A DNA stretch of 22,487 nucleotides from a virus: the IMG/VR virus record IMGVR_UViG_3300038564_000054, positions 1 to 22,487 of that record; one strand, written 5' to 3'. Shown here piece after piece: positions 6,155 through 13,872 of the stretch; within the stretch, counting starts at the first letter, position 1; every line of letters begins with the position of its first letter. The position numbers were made by a program, and so were the translations under genes. The notes beneath the pieces are model-generated. The model saw only the letters and a list, made by a program, of their open reading frames with translations, did not search any database and was not told the origin of the DNA.

Positions 6155-8758
6155 TTAGCCTATAACGGAATCAATCGGAATCTTAATACATCTGGATTTT
6201 GTGCCGTTAAAACTTACTAACCCAGCTTTTAATGCTCCATCTAATCGGATCAAAACTCTAGCCCAACCAGAACCCCAAGCCGTATCATTTAAAATACGTT
6301 TTAATTCGCTGTGATTGTTCGCAACGTAAATATAACCATCTTCAATAATAATCCCATAACGTCTGAGAATTTGCCCAGCGTCCATATTATGCAATTTATT
6401 ATCCCCTGAACTACCTGCCGCAATTTGCACAAACTCGGATATAGAACGATTGTAATTGAACCCGTCTACTTCTGCCCTTATTTGGTGTTGCATAATCGTG
6501 TGAATTAATCGCTCTTCATCACGCACATCTTCAGATTCTTGCGCTTCGGTAAAGTCAATTTTCTTAACGTATTCTCTGGCGTTCTCTAGGCTTATTTCTT
6601 CGTCTGATACATAAGCAAGCGCCCCAGATAATAAAGCGCCGTATTGATCGCCCATTCGTTGCGAGCCAAGATATTCAGCAATGGCACGTCCAATTACTTT
6701 AGCGTTGTGTCTTATCACCGGAATCATTTTGTAAGCCCTAGCGCGTAAAGAAGCTGTTAGTTTATCGGTTAAAAGGTTGTTGACGTGTTTTTCAAACTTA
6801 TGAAACTTATCAACTTCTGATTTAGATTTATCATGCTTTTTTAAGCTTAATACGCTTATGCGTGATTCGTCACTTGCCTGGTTGATTGCCACGTTAATCG
6901 AGCCAAACATAAACATGGAGCGAATAAAGAAAACCATCGCATCACCGCCCGCCGTTCCTTTAGTAATACCGCTTGATGAATTACTTGAAGCTTGTCTGGC
7001 CAACTCGATAACGGATTGCATTCTTCTGCGTCCTTGTTGGTCTTCAGATTCTGACTCATCAAATATAACCGCTCGCCCATCTTGTTTAAGCGTTTGGCGT
7101 ATTCCGGCTTCTGTTGTAGAGCCTTGAGTTCTAAATGCACCTTCGCCAACTATTCGGTCAACGATAAACTCTTGAATCCAACTTTTACCTGTACCCCTTG
7201 AGCCTGTGAGCCAAATATGTGGCCGCCAATCAAGTGCCGAGCAAATAGGTGCGAGAAAACACCAACCCGCCAGTAAATGCCCACTTATTGACTTATCAAA
7301 ATTCAACTCTCTAAATACATCAAATACCTGCCCAGCTTGCTCAACGGTTGCCGGAACTGTATCAATATTAGACTCTATTGCAGGCGCTAGTTCATAAATA
7401 AAACGCGTGTTAAAATCATGAATCTTAGTTATTTCACCGTCAACAATAAGGTTAGAACCAATATGTAAAACAGAACGGTTTAAATCGAACCATGCACCAC
7501 GCCCTCTAATCCTAGCCGGGTCAAATAATCCAACTCGCTCCTGGTGTCTGAATAGATAATCGGTTGCGAAAGTCCAATCTTCTTTTTCACCTTGAAAAAA
7601 CACCGACTTCCACCAGTCAAGAGAAGCAATCGAAAGCAAGTGTGTTTTAGAACCCATCGAGCCACGACTAATAGAAATAATCTTATTGGTTTTGGTTGGT
7701 AAGAAATAAAACTCATCACCAGAAAAACCTAAGCATCTAAACTGTGGATCATGTAAGTTGCTTTGTGCTGTCGTTTCCTTTTCCTGCTTAACTTGTATCG
7801 GTTCATTAATTTCAAACGTGTCATATTCATGCGTTTCAGTTGGTTCTTCTGTTTTATTATGAGTAAGCTTGGCAAGATATAAATTAACCGCTTCTTCACC
7901 TTCTAAGGCGTATAAATCATTAAAATCAGTAGGCTTTGTTTCCAGGTTTGTAAACTGTGGCAATCTATACTCGCAACCAGTCAACTCCGCCGCTCTGGAA
8001 GCATAATATAAACCAGGATTCTCAACCTTACCTTTAACCGTGTTGACACTACTCCAACGATCGTTATCAGCCGCAATAATAATACGCTTGTCAGGGTATG
8101 ACTTTTTAAGATGTGAAGCAACCTCCAAAAGATTACCCGTTGAAAAAGCCACCGCAACCGCTTTGCCCGTTACAGCGTGAATGGTTGCGCCTGTCGCATA
8201 TCCCTCAGCAATATAAATAACATCGTCAGGCGTACCAATCGAACAATATACTTGCTTAGTGGTTGAGCCTTTAACGTATCTTTTAAAGTTATTCGCATAA
8301 ATAATCTGCATCCCAACAACTTTGCGCTCTCTGCTATACATTGGAATCAATATTAAATGGCGCTTATGTGATCTAAACTCTTTTAAGCCCGTGTTTGCTA
8401 TTTGCTTTTTATTTAGATATGGGTGTATTGTGCAATGATTTGCTTTTGCGTAAAACCTGGCGATTCGTTGCCCGCTTCTTTGTTTACGCTGTAATTCACG
8501 TTGTTTAGCATACTCCCTACGCTCTTCTATTTGCTTTCGTTCCGCTGGCGATAATTGTGTGCCGCCATCAGCTTTCCAAATATTGCGAATGTCTGGTTCT
8601 GTCCAATCACCATAAACAACCGTTTGCGGGTTATCGTAGGCAATATACCAACCATTTTTTTTATTACGCTTTGTCTTAAACCTGTGAATGCGTCCATCAA
8701 ATACCACGTTTGGGGGTGATTCGATTCCGCTTGCTTGCATGTGTTGTTGATAGTTCAT
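6155..8758 (-). CDS. Toprim primase-helicase fusion (replication initiation)
   Basis: This 867-residue protein carries a primase-like N-terminal half. A beta region (residues 18-52, VVFDGRIHRFKTK) resembles plasmid TraC-type primases. The Toprim domain lies around 178-285, with E185 (YIAEGYATG) and D231/D233 (IAADNDR). The C-terminal half is a DUF927-like ATPase: Walker A GSRGTGKS at 519-526 and Walker B VIFDESES with D567 and E568. I see no CHC2-type zinc finger at the N-terminus, so primer-site recognition may differ from DnaG. Residues 300-340 look like a flexible linker. It overlaps the VRR-NUC gene start/stop by four bases and lies beside the candidate origin, which fits a replisome role. 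Confidence 0.85.
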   Translation of the reverse strand: MNYQQHMQASGIESPPNVVFDGRIHRFKTKRNKKNGWYIAYDNPQTVVYGDWTEPDIRNIWKADGGTQLSPAERKQIEERREYAKQRELQRKQRSGQRIARFYAKANHCTIHPYLNKKQIANTGLKEFRSHKRHLILIPMYSRERKVVGMQIIYANNFKRYVKGSTTKQVYCSIGTPDDVIYIAEGYATGATIHAVTGKAVAVAFSTGNLLEVASHLKKSYPDKRIIIAADNDRWSSVNTVKGKVENPGLYYASRAAELTGCEYRLPQFTNLETKPTDFNDLYALEGEEAVNLYLAKLTHNKTEEPTETHEYDTFEINEPIQVKQEKETTAQSNLHDPQFRCLGFSGDEFYFLPTKTNKIISISRGSMGSKTHLLSIASLDWWKSVFFQGEKEDWTFATDYLFRHQERVGLFDPARIRGRGAWFDLNRSVLHIGSNLIVDGEITKIHDFNTRFIYELAPAIESNIDTVPATVEQAGQVFDVFRELNFDKSISGHLLAGWCFLAPICSALDWRPHIWLTGSRGTGKSWIQEFIVDRIVGEGAFRTQGSTTEAGIRQTLKQDGRAVIFDESESEDQQGRRRMQSVIELARQASSNSSSGITKGTAGGDAMVFFIRSMFMFGSINVAINQASDESRISVLSLKKHDKSKSEVDKFHKFEKHVNNLLTDKLTASLRARAYKMIPVIRHNAKVIGRAIAEYLGSQRMGDQYGALLSGALAYVSDEEISLENAREYVKKIDFTEAQESEDVRDEERLIHTIMQHQIRAEVDGFNYNRSISEFVQIAAGSSGDNKLHNMDAGQILRRYGIIIEDGYIYVANNHSELKRILNDTAWGSGWARVLIRLDGALKAGLVSFNGTKSRCIKIPIDSVIG

Positions 8759-9111
8759 ATTCTTGCTTCTAACTCCTGTATTGCTTCTTCTGCTGAACGA
8801 GCTATATATCCTATACCATTTTTAGCATTAACGGCATTAATAAAATTGATTTGCTCGTCTGTTGGTTTTCCTTTAGGCGTTTTAACCTCAACCGCTAAAA
8901 ACCGCCCGCAAGGTGTCAAGCCGATTAAGTCACTTGAGCCAACACATAAACCTGACTTTATAAAACTTGCATTATCAAGTGTTACCTGACTTGCTTGTTT
9001 AAATAAAATACGACCAGCCCAAACTCCAGCCGATTCGTTACGCCACATAATACAACCCGCTTTTGATAATGCTAGTTGAATCTCTTTTTGTATTGTTGCT
9101 TCTGATTTCAT
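8755..9111 (-). CDS. VRR-NUC domain nuclease
   Basis: This 118-residue protein is a single VRR-NUC fold of the PD-(D/E)XK superfamily. Visible active-site residues are E10 (TIQKEIQLAL), D61 (GSSDLIGLTP) and E75-V-K77 (FLAVEVKTPKGK). The ending INAVNAKNGIGYIARSAEEA is also usual for phage members. Such stand-alone VRR-NUC proteins are thought to cut branched DNA such as replication forks or Holliday-like structures. It lies between the SF2 helicase and the primase-helicase with four-base overlaps on both sides, which suggests the three act together on replication or recombination intermediates. Length matches stand-alone phage members. Confidence 0.88.
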   Translation of the reverse strand: MKSEATIQKEIQLALSKAGCIMWRNESAGVWAGRILFKQASQVTLDNASFIKSGLCVGSSDLIGLTPCGRFLAVEVKTPKGKPTDEQINFINAVNAKNGIGYIARSAEEAIQELEARI

Positions 9112-10547
9112 CTTTTCAAGTCCTTATATATTCTTTTTGCTTCTGCTCTTAATTCATAACTTGGTTTATGTCCTTGTCTGCTTGCATATATATGACTAGC
9201 CCAACCATCTGGCGATTTCATATCTCTACTTATGCCAAGCTTAATCAGGTCTTCTAATCCTCTGGCCGCTCCCTGCTCTCGTTTTTTCACCATCTTTATC
9301 TGTGCTTTTTCTACTTCTATAAGGTCGCCGTCTACTTGTTCAATTGCCTGTCGTTTTTGTGCTGTTACTTCACCACAATTTGGACATTCAGGCGAATTAA
9401 TTGGTTGATATACAGCATAACATTTTGGGCATTGCTTAATTCGCAAGTCTTGTTCTTTCTTGCGTTTGCCTTTTTTACGACTGCCTTCTAATGACCATTG
9501 ATAGGGTGAATCTGGTAAACCTAGCAATGGATCAAGCGAATTACCAACATGATCTAATATTATTAACTTGTCTTTATCTTTATGCGGTCTTAAACCACGC
9601 CCAATGCCTTGTCTCCATACAATCAATGATTTTGTTTTACGCAACCATTGTACAACCTCAATTTTCGGAATATCTAACCCTTCCAAAAATAAATCAACCG
9701 ATGTTAAAACGTGCGTTTTACCATTTCTTACTCTATCAAGTGTCGCCTGGCGTTCTTTGTCTGTGTGGCTTCCGTCTAGTTGCTCGCAAGCGATACCTGC
9801 TTGCTGATACATATCTGCAACGTGTTTGGCATGCTCAACCGTTACGCAAAAAACAATGCAAGTCTTTCCCATTGCATGCTTTCGATAATGTTCAATTGCA
9901 TCGCCTGTTATTTTTGCCTTGTTTGTAATATCCGCTAATTCTTTTTTATTGTAATCACCTGCAACGGTATGCACACCACTTACATTAACCATTGATGGCG
10001 GTGCTAACAAACGATAATCACATAAAAAACCCATGTCAATTAACTGCCTAACATCAACTTCTTCAACTAAATGGCTATAAATATCACCAAGCCCGCGACC
10101 ATCTGAGCGTTCTGGCGTTGCTGTCAATCCAATCACCGTTGCATCTGGATAAGCATCTAGCATCTTAATGTAAGAAGGCGAAACTGAGCGATGGCACTCG
10201 TCAATGATAATAAGATCAGGCGCTTCTACTTTATCCAACCTATTAACAAGCGTTCCGATTGATGCAATTAGTATTGGTTGGTGGCTTGTGCGTTTACCTG
10301 ACTTTATTTGCCCATGCTCTAAGTGTTGCTTCCACATTGCGCCGCTTGTTTGTTTTAGTAATTCGTTTCTATGCACTACAAACATACAACGCAAGCCTTT
10401 TTTGCTTGCTGTGTCCATCATGTGAACGGTTAAAGCTGTTTTTCCAGCACCGGTTGGTGCTACGAGTAAAGTCCTCTTATGTTTGTTTATAATTGCTTGC
10501 CTTGTGCTGTTTATAAGGCTTTCTTGATATGGCCTAAGACTTAACAT
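9108..10547 (-). CDS. SF2 DEAD/DEAH-box helicase with C-terminal zinc ribbon
   Basis: I choose the ATG at 10545-10547, preceded by ACAGGAGAAATACTA. An upstream in-frame ATG (10569-10571) lacks a ribosome site. The 479-residue protein has Walker A APTGAGKT at 30-37, a DECH box at 116-119, motif III LTATP at 141-145 and motif VI QGIGRGLRP at 313-321. A basic linker (SRKKGKRKKEQ) leads to a four-cysteine zinc ribbon: C373, C376, C388, C391. The architecture matches phage helicases related to the RecG/UvsW/type III restriction group, which unwind forks or branched DNA. The C-terminal tail after 400 is helical and of unknown role. Its gene overlaps the nuclease gene by four bases. Confidence 0.92.
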   Translation of the reverse strand: MLSLRPYQESLINSTRQAIINKHKRTLLVAPTGAGKTALTVHMMDTASKKGLRCMFVVHRNELLKQTSGAMWKQHLEHGQIKSGKRTSHQPILIASIGTLVNRLDKVEAPDLIIIDECHRSVSPSYIKMLDAYPDATVIGLTATPERSDGRGLGDIYSHLVEEVDVRQLIDMGFLCDYRLLAPPSMVNVSGVHTVAGDYNKKELADITNKAKITGDAIEHYRKHAMGKTCIVFCVTVEHAKHVADMYQQAGIACEQLDGSHTDKERQATLDRVRNGKTHVLTSVDLFLEGLDIPKIEVVQWLRKTKSLIVWRQGIGRGLRPHKDKDKLIILDHVGNSLDPLLGLPDSPYQWSLEGSRKKGKRKKEQDLRIKQCPKCYAVYQPINSPECPNCGEVTAQKRQAIEQVDGDLIEVEKAQIKMVKKREQGAARGLEDLIKLGISRDMKSPDGWASHIYASRQGHKPSYELRAEAKRIYKDLKR

Positions 10548-10579
10548 TAGTATTTCTCCTGTAAAAACCATATAACAAT

Positions 10580-10783
10580 TTATTTAACTGTATAAACATT
10601 GTATTTTGAGTTGTGGACAACCTTGTTAATGAAATAGCTTTTTACACTAGGGCTTTCTTTTGTATATTCAATAGCCATTTGCATCGCTTCGTGTAATGAA
10701 AGGTCGATTGTAATCTCATTCAATCTTTTATCATTATGATCGCAAAATACAATCTCATAGCTTCCAACGGTTCTAACGTTCAT
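10580..10783 (-). CDS. Small hypothetical protein
   Basis: This 67-residue protein starts at the ATG at 10781-10783 with GGAG about nine bases upstream and overlaps the preceding gene by 11 bases. It has an alternating pattern suited to a small alpha/beta domain, with SLHEAMQMAIEYTKE as a likely helix and YFINKVVHNSKYNVYTV as a likely beta hairpin. There are no metal ligands or membrane segments. It is the last small gene before the helicase. I do not recognise the family. Confidence 0.6.
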   Translation of the reverse strand: MNVRTVGSYEIVFCDHNDKRLNEITIDLSLHEAMQMAIEYTKESPSVKSYFINKVVHNSKYNVYTVK

Positions 10784-10979
10784 TTAGTTTGCTCCATTTT
10801 AATGAGCATTTAGAATCACAAAATAATTGCTTAGGGTTATCAAGTTCAGATTCGCAGTAATTACAAAACCCGCTTGGCTTAATGCCTGAGCTGTATTCTT
10901 TTCTATTGGCTAAAGCGGATTGCACTTCCGCTTCTCTTAATGCTTCTGCAACGTCTAAAACATCTGCAAACTTTTCCAT
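10773..10979 (-). CDS. Small zinc-finger protein (DksA/TraR-like pattern)
   Basis: This 68-residue protein has an N-terminal helix (residues 3-30, ending ALANRKEYSSGIKP) and a four-cysteine cluster: C39, C42, C54 and C58 in FCNYCESEL and FCDSKCSLKW. The order helix, then C4 zinc finger, resembles phage and plasmid TraR/DksA-like proteins, which modulate RNA polymerase through its secondary channel. However, the acidic tip residues typical of DksA are not clear here, and the C-terminal FCDSKCSLKWSK also resembles simple treble-clef zinc fingers. The start overlaps the upstream stop as TAATG. A transcription-related role is possible but not shown. Confidence 0.65.
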   Translation of the reverse strand: MEKFADVLDVAEALREAEVQSALANRKEYSSGIKPSGFCNYCESELDNPKQLFCDSKCSLKWSKLNER

Positions 10980-11143
10980 TATTCTGAGACCTGGCTAATA
11001 ACTAACCCGTGATTAAAACGTAAAGTCTTATACGGCTTGCAAAAATTAAAATTAAACTGTTTTTCTAATAAATCAAATAGTTTATTAATAGTTAAATCAG
11101 TGTATTGAGTATCATTATTATAAATAGTAATTCTGTTTTCCAT
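10979..11143 (-). CDS. Small hypothetical protein, 54 aa, first gene after promoter P3
   Basis: The ATG at 11141-11143 is preceded by ACAGGAGAAATAAAA, one of the strongest ribosome sites in the window. The frame runs 54 codons to a TAA that overlaps the next ATG (TAATG). The protein begins MENRITIYNNDTQYTDL and is rich in Asn, Phe and Leu. It includes KLFDLLEKQFNFNFCKPY and is probably a small alpha/beta protein. I do not recognise it. Its position directly behind a conserved promoter cassette makes it likely to be expressed strongly and early. Confidence 0.7.
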   Translation of the reverse strand: MENRITIYNNDTQYTDLTINKLFDLLEKQFNFNFCKPYKTLRFNHGLVISQVSE

Positions 11144-11171
11144 TTTTATTTCTCCTGTTTGTTCAGTGCCT

Positions 11172-11199
11172 ATTATATACAGTTTTGAATATAAGTATA
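11172..11199 (-). promoter_or_regulatory. Promoter cassette copy P3
   Basis: The minus strand reads CAAAACTGTATATAATAGG, with TATAAT at 11172-11177 and only a weak -35 (TATACT, 11194-11199). The leader GAACAAACAGGAGAA follows and contains the ribosome site of the 54-aa gene. The same CAAAACTGT box, -10 and leader occur at P1 (about 17.25 kb) and P2 (about 15.15 kb). Confidence 0.72.
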
Positions 11200-11202
11200 G
11201 TT

Positions 11203-11415
11203 TTATCTTATATATTTATGCCTGTATTGTAATTCACAAAACGCTTTTGGCGGTTTCATGCTATCTGGGCGTATGATTTCAAGCGGTAATATCTTGTAAT
11301 CAGCGCAAGCTTGCAACTTTACCACATCAAGGCCATCGTTATCAATAATGGCGACACGATAGCCATTTTTATTTGCTAAGTCCTGGGCTTCTTTTAATGC
11401 TTCTATTAAGTTCAT
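11203..11415 (-). CDS. Small hypothetical protein
   Basis: This 70-residue protein starts at the ATG at 11413-11415 with only a weak AGAAG upstream. It looks alpha/beta: a helix (LIEALKEAQDLANKNGYR), then a strand (VAIIDNDGLDVV), then a Pro-rich segment. It has two cysteines far apart and no recognisable motif. It is the last gene before the P3 cassette, and its stop lies about 25 bases upstream of the -10 box. I cannot assign a function. Confidence 0.6.
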   Translation of the reverse strand: MNLIEALKEAQDLANKNGYRVAIIDNDGLDVVKLQACADYKILPLEIIRPDSMKPPKAFCELQYRHKYIR

Positions 11416-11431
11416 TATATTCTTCTATTAT

Positions 11432-11644
11432 TTAATCTTTAAACGCCATTCTAAAATCCATGCATCTATCTAGCTCACGCTTAATGACGTTATAACTATC
11501 GAACTTAGCCATAATTTCAAAAGCGGCTCTCTGTGCTTTTTGTGGTAAATGTAGAAAACGGCAATCGCCACCATCCACCTTGTCAAATTCTGCTAGTTCT
11601 TCTTTTTTCTTTTTGTCTAAGTCAATTAAATTTAGGTTAATCAT
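11432..11644 (-). CDS. Small hypothetical protein coupled to the methyltransferase
   Basis: This 70-residue protein starts at the ATG at 11642-11644 and overlaps the methyltransferase stop as ATGA, so its translation probably depends on that gene. It is charged and mainly helical: a Lys-rich start (LIDLDKKKKEELAEFDKV) and a long helix (QKAQRAAFEIMAKFDSYN). Two cysteines are present but not in a metal-binding arrangement. I see no known domain. A helper role for the methyltransferase is possible only from coupling. Confidence 0.6.
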   Translation of the reverse strand: MINLNLIDLDKKKKEELAEFDKVDGGDCRFLHLPQKAQRAAFEIMAKFDSYNVIKRELDRCMDFRMAFKD

Positions 11645-12258
11645 GCTGTACCTCCAAACATATCAATTTGCGCAGTATCTTTTTTAAAACGCTTACAAGC
11701 TAAATCGTAGTAATGCTTATCTATTTCCATTCCTACAAAATCATAGCCTGCGTAATGCGCGGCAATCGCGCTTGATGCTGAGCCAAGATGTGTGTCTAGG
11801 ATTTTGTCACCAGGTTTAGCGTATTTGTCTAGTAACCACTGATAGAGCTTTACTGGTTTTTGGGTTGGGTGAAAACGGTCAAGTTGATTAGGGCTTAATT
11901 TAAATATTCTCGTCCCACCTTTGCTAATCCATGCATACTCGCACTCAGCAAAATCACGTCCGTACATTGTCTCGCCTTTATCCCATATCGCAAAATATTG
12001 ACTCTGCGGAAGTTCAAAATAATTGCCGCCCCAAATAACCTGGTTCTTAGAAACACGGAAAAGCTCTCTAAAATAAATATCTTCAGGAATGCTTTTATCC
12101 CAGTCTTTTTTTGTTGGTTGCACTGTCTTTCTGCCACCCATATTCATGCTATTAACATCTATCCCATAAGGCGGGTCAACAATAGCCAAATCAAAAGCGT
12201 TATCAGGTAGGTCTTTCATGTAATCCATGCAATCAATATTTAGCAATTCAATACTCAT
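11641..12258 (-). CDS. DNA methyltransferase (N6-adenine or N4-cytosine, beta class)
   Basis: This 205-residue protein is a compact methyltransferase. DPPY is at 28-31 and precedes the AdoMet-binding motif DTHLGSAS (155-162), the order of the beta class; HPTQKP is at 130-135 and GMEID follows at 176-180. DTHLGSAS replaces the more common D-x-F-x-G-S-G form and is frequent in phage members of this family. The target-recognition region between 35 and 125 is short. It would methylate phage DNA, probably against restriction. It is the second DNA methyltransferase in the window. It starts as ATGA over the stop of a 46-aa gene. Confidence 0.92.
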   Translation of the reverse strand: MSIELLNIDCMDYMKDLPDNAFDLAIVDPPYGIDVNSMNMGGRKTVQPTKKDWDKSIPEDIYFRELFRVSKNQVIWGGNYFELPQSQYFAIWDKGETMYGRDFAECEYAWISKGGTRIFKLSPNQLDRFHPTQKPVKLYQWLLDKYAKPGDKILDTHLGSASSAIAAHYAGYDFVGMEIDKHYYDLACKRFKKDTAQIDMFGGTA

Positions 12259-12395
12259 TCTGCACCTCCATCAATCAATTCATCATATTCTTCAACACTC
12301 AAGTTCATAGCTTGTTCAGCTTTGATTTCAGTTTGAATACCTGCTTTAAGCCTTTCGTTATCACGTTGTAATTGTCTATATGATTTCTTTTTCAT
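12255..12395 (-). CDS. Very small helical protein, 46 aa
   Basis: The ATG at 12393-12395 has AAGGA about nine bases upstream, and the frame ends in a TGA that overlaps the methyltransferase ATG (ATGA). The 46-residue product has a basic, helical first half (KKKSYRQLQRDNERLKAG) that could form a short coiled coil and an acidic second half ending in EEYDELIDGGAE. It fills the gap between two enzymes exactly and is therefore probably real. The split-charge pattern suits a small partner or inhibitor, but no family is recognised. Confidence 0.65.
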   Translation of the reverse strand: MKKKSYRQLQRDNERLKAGIQTEIKAEQAMNLSVEEYDELIDGGAE

Positions 12396-12404
12396 GCCAT
12401 ATCC

Positions 12405-13190
12405 TTACTTACAAAAACACCCGATAGGCTGTTCATCTTCAAACATTGATAATTGCTCACTGCTCATTCTTGATATTGATTTCACTTCAATAGCAACTTT
12501 ATCTAATCCATCTGCTTTAAATCCATTGACTGCATTAAGCTGTTTATATTTTTTATCCATGCTTTCTAGCTCTTGCCATAAATCAGGGTAATGCTCATGC
12601 AGTTTTGCCAATGACTTTGTGCCTTGTTTCGGGCATAACCAACAACCAGTGCGGTTAAAGTGGTTGTACAGTGGATTAAATAATCCTCGCTCTTTAAGTT
12701 CTTCGCCTGCCATGTCTTCTGTTACCTGCCAAGTAACCATTGGGTAAATCTTATTTTTCCAATCAACAGGAATTCGTTTAGGCTCGTCAAAAGCAATACC
12801 TATGTAATAGAAGACATCACAATCTTTATAATGTTGTTTTATGTAGTTCTGTACTGGATTTACTTTTAATTCCCTTGTACACCAGCTCATGCCTAATTCA
12901 GCAGGAAAGCCTCTAACACGGCCTTCGTAATTTCCTTTTGTAATTTCTCCATCAGCCCATTTATCCCAAATATCACGGCCTTTACCCCAGTTAATAAGCG
13001 TTATTTTTAAGTCAGGGTATTTTGATTCCCAATAAGTTTTGCATTTTTCAATGTAGTCGTACATTTCGGGAAACTCAAAGCCAGTATCACAAAAGATAAC
13101 CTCGTCTAATGGATCGCCACGTTTTAACAATTCATCAACTAAATACGTTGAATCTTTACCGCCAGACCATTTAGCTATATATTTTTTCAT
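12405..13190 (-). CDS. PAPS-reductase-family PP-loop enzyme
   Basis: This 261-residue protein has the PP-loop SGGKDS at 9-14, which binds ATP or an adenylyl group, and FCDTGFEFPE at 33-42. WCTRELK places C104, and TGCWLCPKQG places C183 and C186; these three may hold an iron-sulfur cluster, as in related sulfur-transfer enzymes. GIAFDEPKRI (131-140) matches a further conserved element. The C-terminus ends with C258 and C260. It belongs to the phosphoadenosine phosphosulfate reductase superfamily, which includes CysH and the DNA phosphorothioation protein DndC. Its role in phages is not settled: sulfur assimilation, nucleotide or DNA modification are all proposed. It overlaps the upstream gene as ATGA. 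Confidence 0.85.
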   Translation of the reverse strand: MKKYIAKWSGGKDSTYLVDELLKRGDPLDEVIFCDTGFEFPEMYDYIEKCKTYWESKYPDLKITLINWGKGRDIWDKWADGEITKGNYEGRVRGFPAELGMSWCTRELKVNPVQNYIKQHYKDCDVFYYIGIAFDEPKRIPVDWKNKIYPMVTWQVTEDMAGEELKERGLFNPLYNHFNRTGCWLCPKQGTKSLAKLHEHYPDLWQELESMDKKYKQLNAVNGFKADGLDKVAIEVKSISRMSSEQLSMFEDEQPIGCFCK

Positions 13191-13693
13191 GCCATCGCCC
13201 TCAATTTATCAAGTGCTTTTGGATTTGTGCCTACTATGTGCATAGAAAAATATCTATTTTCTTCTAGTTCTTGAAGCTCATACTTGTTCAGCGGTCTATC
13301 TGCTTTAATGGTTGATGCAGTCGTTTCTTCTACGGGCTTAGTTTTTTTTCTGATTCCGTTCTTCTGTACAAATCTATCTATAGTTCTTTTGGTTGTGCCA
13401 AAATGCTCAGATACTTTTTGAGCTGAAAGGTTTTTAGTAACATACAGTTCTGTTACCTTTTCTTTTGTTTTTATTAACTCGCCATTTATCCACCAGCTTG
13501 TTTCTTCCGCACCTCTTTTTTTGTATTCGCCTTTTCTGAAATTACGGTTAAAATAACTAACAGAGCCTTTATTAATACCTAGAATTTCTGCAATCTCTAT
13601 CTGCATTAAGCCTTGTTTTTCAAGCTTGGCTATCTTTTTTTGAGCTTGCTTTAATGTCATGCCTGCTTTTTTAATCCAGTTCGGTTCTCTCAT
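13187..13693 (-). CDS. DNA-binding protein with two helix-turn-helix motifs
   Basis: I take the ATG at 13691-13693 (168 residues), which overlaps the preceding stop as ATGA and has GGGGGA just upstream. A TTG four codons earlier is less likely. The first HTH lies near 28-50 (GLMQIEIAEILGINKGSVS). The second lies near 86-112 (KNLSAQKVSEHFGTTKRTI). A basic segment (KKKRG-like, 58-61) and a charged C-terminus follow. Two HTH units in series are seen in homing-type or regulatory phage proteins that recognise extended sites. It could be a transcription regulator or a DNA-targeting factor. I see no nuclease motif. Confidence 0.8.
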   Translation of the reverse strand: MREPNWIKKAGMTLKQAQKKIAKLEKQGLMQIEIAEILGINKGSVSYFNRNFRKGEYKKRGAEETSWWINGELIKTKEKVTELYVTKNLSAQKVSEHFGTTKRTIDRFVQKNGIRKKTKPVEETTASTIKADRPLNKYELQELEENRYFSMHIVGTNPKALDKLRAMA

Positions 13694-13872
13694 AAATTCC
13701 CCCAAAGTTTTTCAAATTCCTTAACGTGTTGTATGTCTTCAATACGTCTTCGGATTTTGTTTCTTTGCTTGGCTTTCTTACTGACTTTTGATGGTTGATA
13801 TTCTGGTTTAGAATTTGCATAAACAATGGAAGGCCTGCCTTGTTTGTTTAGCGGATTTTCTTTATTTATCAT
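13690..13872 (-). CDS. Small basic hypothetical protein
   Basis: This 60-residue protein is strongly basic (SKVSKKAKQRNKIRRRIED) and probably disordered in its first half, with a short helix at the end. It starts at the ATG at 13870-13872, overlapping the MazG-like stop as TAATG, with AAGGATGA upstream. The charge suggests nucleic-acid contact. It overlaps the double-HTH gene by four bases, so both may act together. No family is recognised. Confidence 0.65.
   Translation of the reverse strand: MINKENPLNKQGRPSIVYANSKPEYQPSKVSKKAKQRNKIRRRIEDIQHVKEFEKLWGNL

Noticed and set aside
9491-9928. Plus-strand frame of 145 codons
   Set aside because: It is antisense to conserved helicase motifs and has a cysteine-rich composition typical of an antisense shadow.
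10548-10571. Upstream ATG for the SF2 helicase
   Set aside because: No ribosome site in front of it, whereas the downstream ATG follows AGGAG at a normal distance.
11172-11190. LexA-type SOS box (CTGT-N8-ACAG) at the promoter cassettes
   Set aside because: Only the CTGTATAT half is present; the ACAG half at the right spacing is missing in all three copies.
13691-13705. TTG start four codons upstream for the double-HTH protein
   Set aside because: The ATG at 13691-13693 has a close GGGGGA ribosome site and a standard ATGA overlap with the upstream stop.
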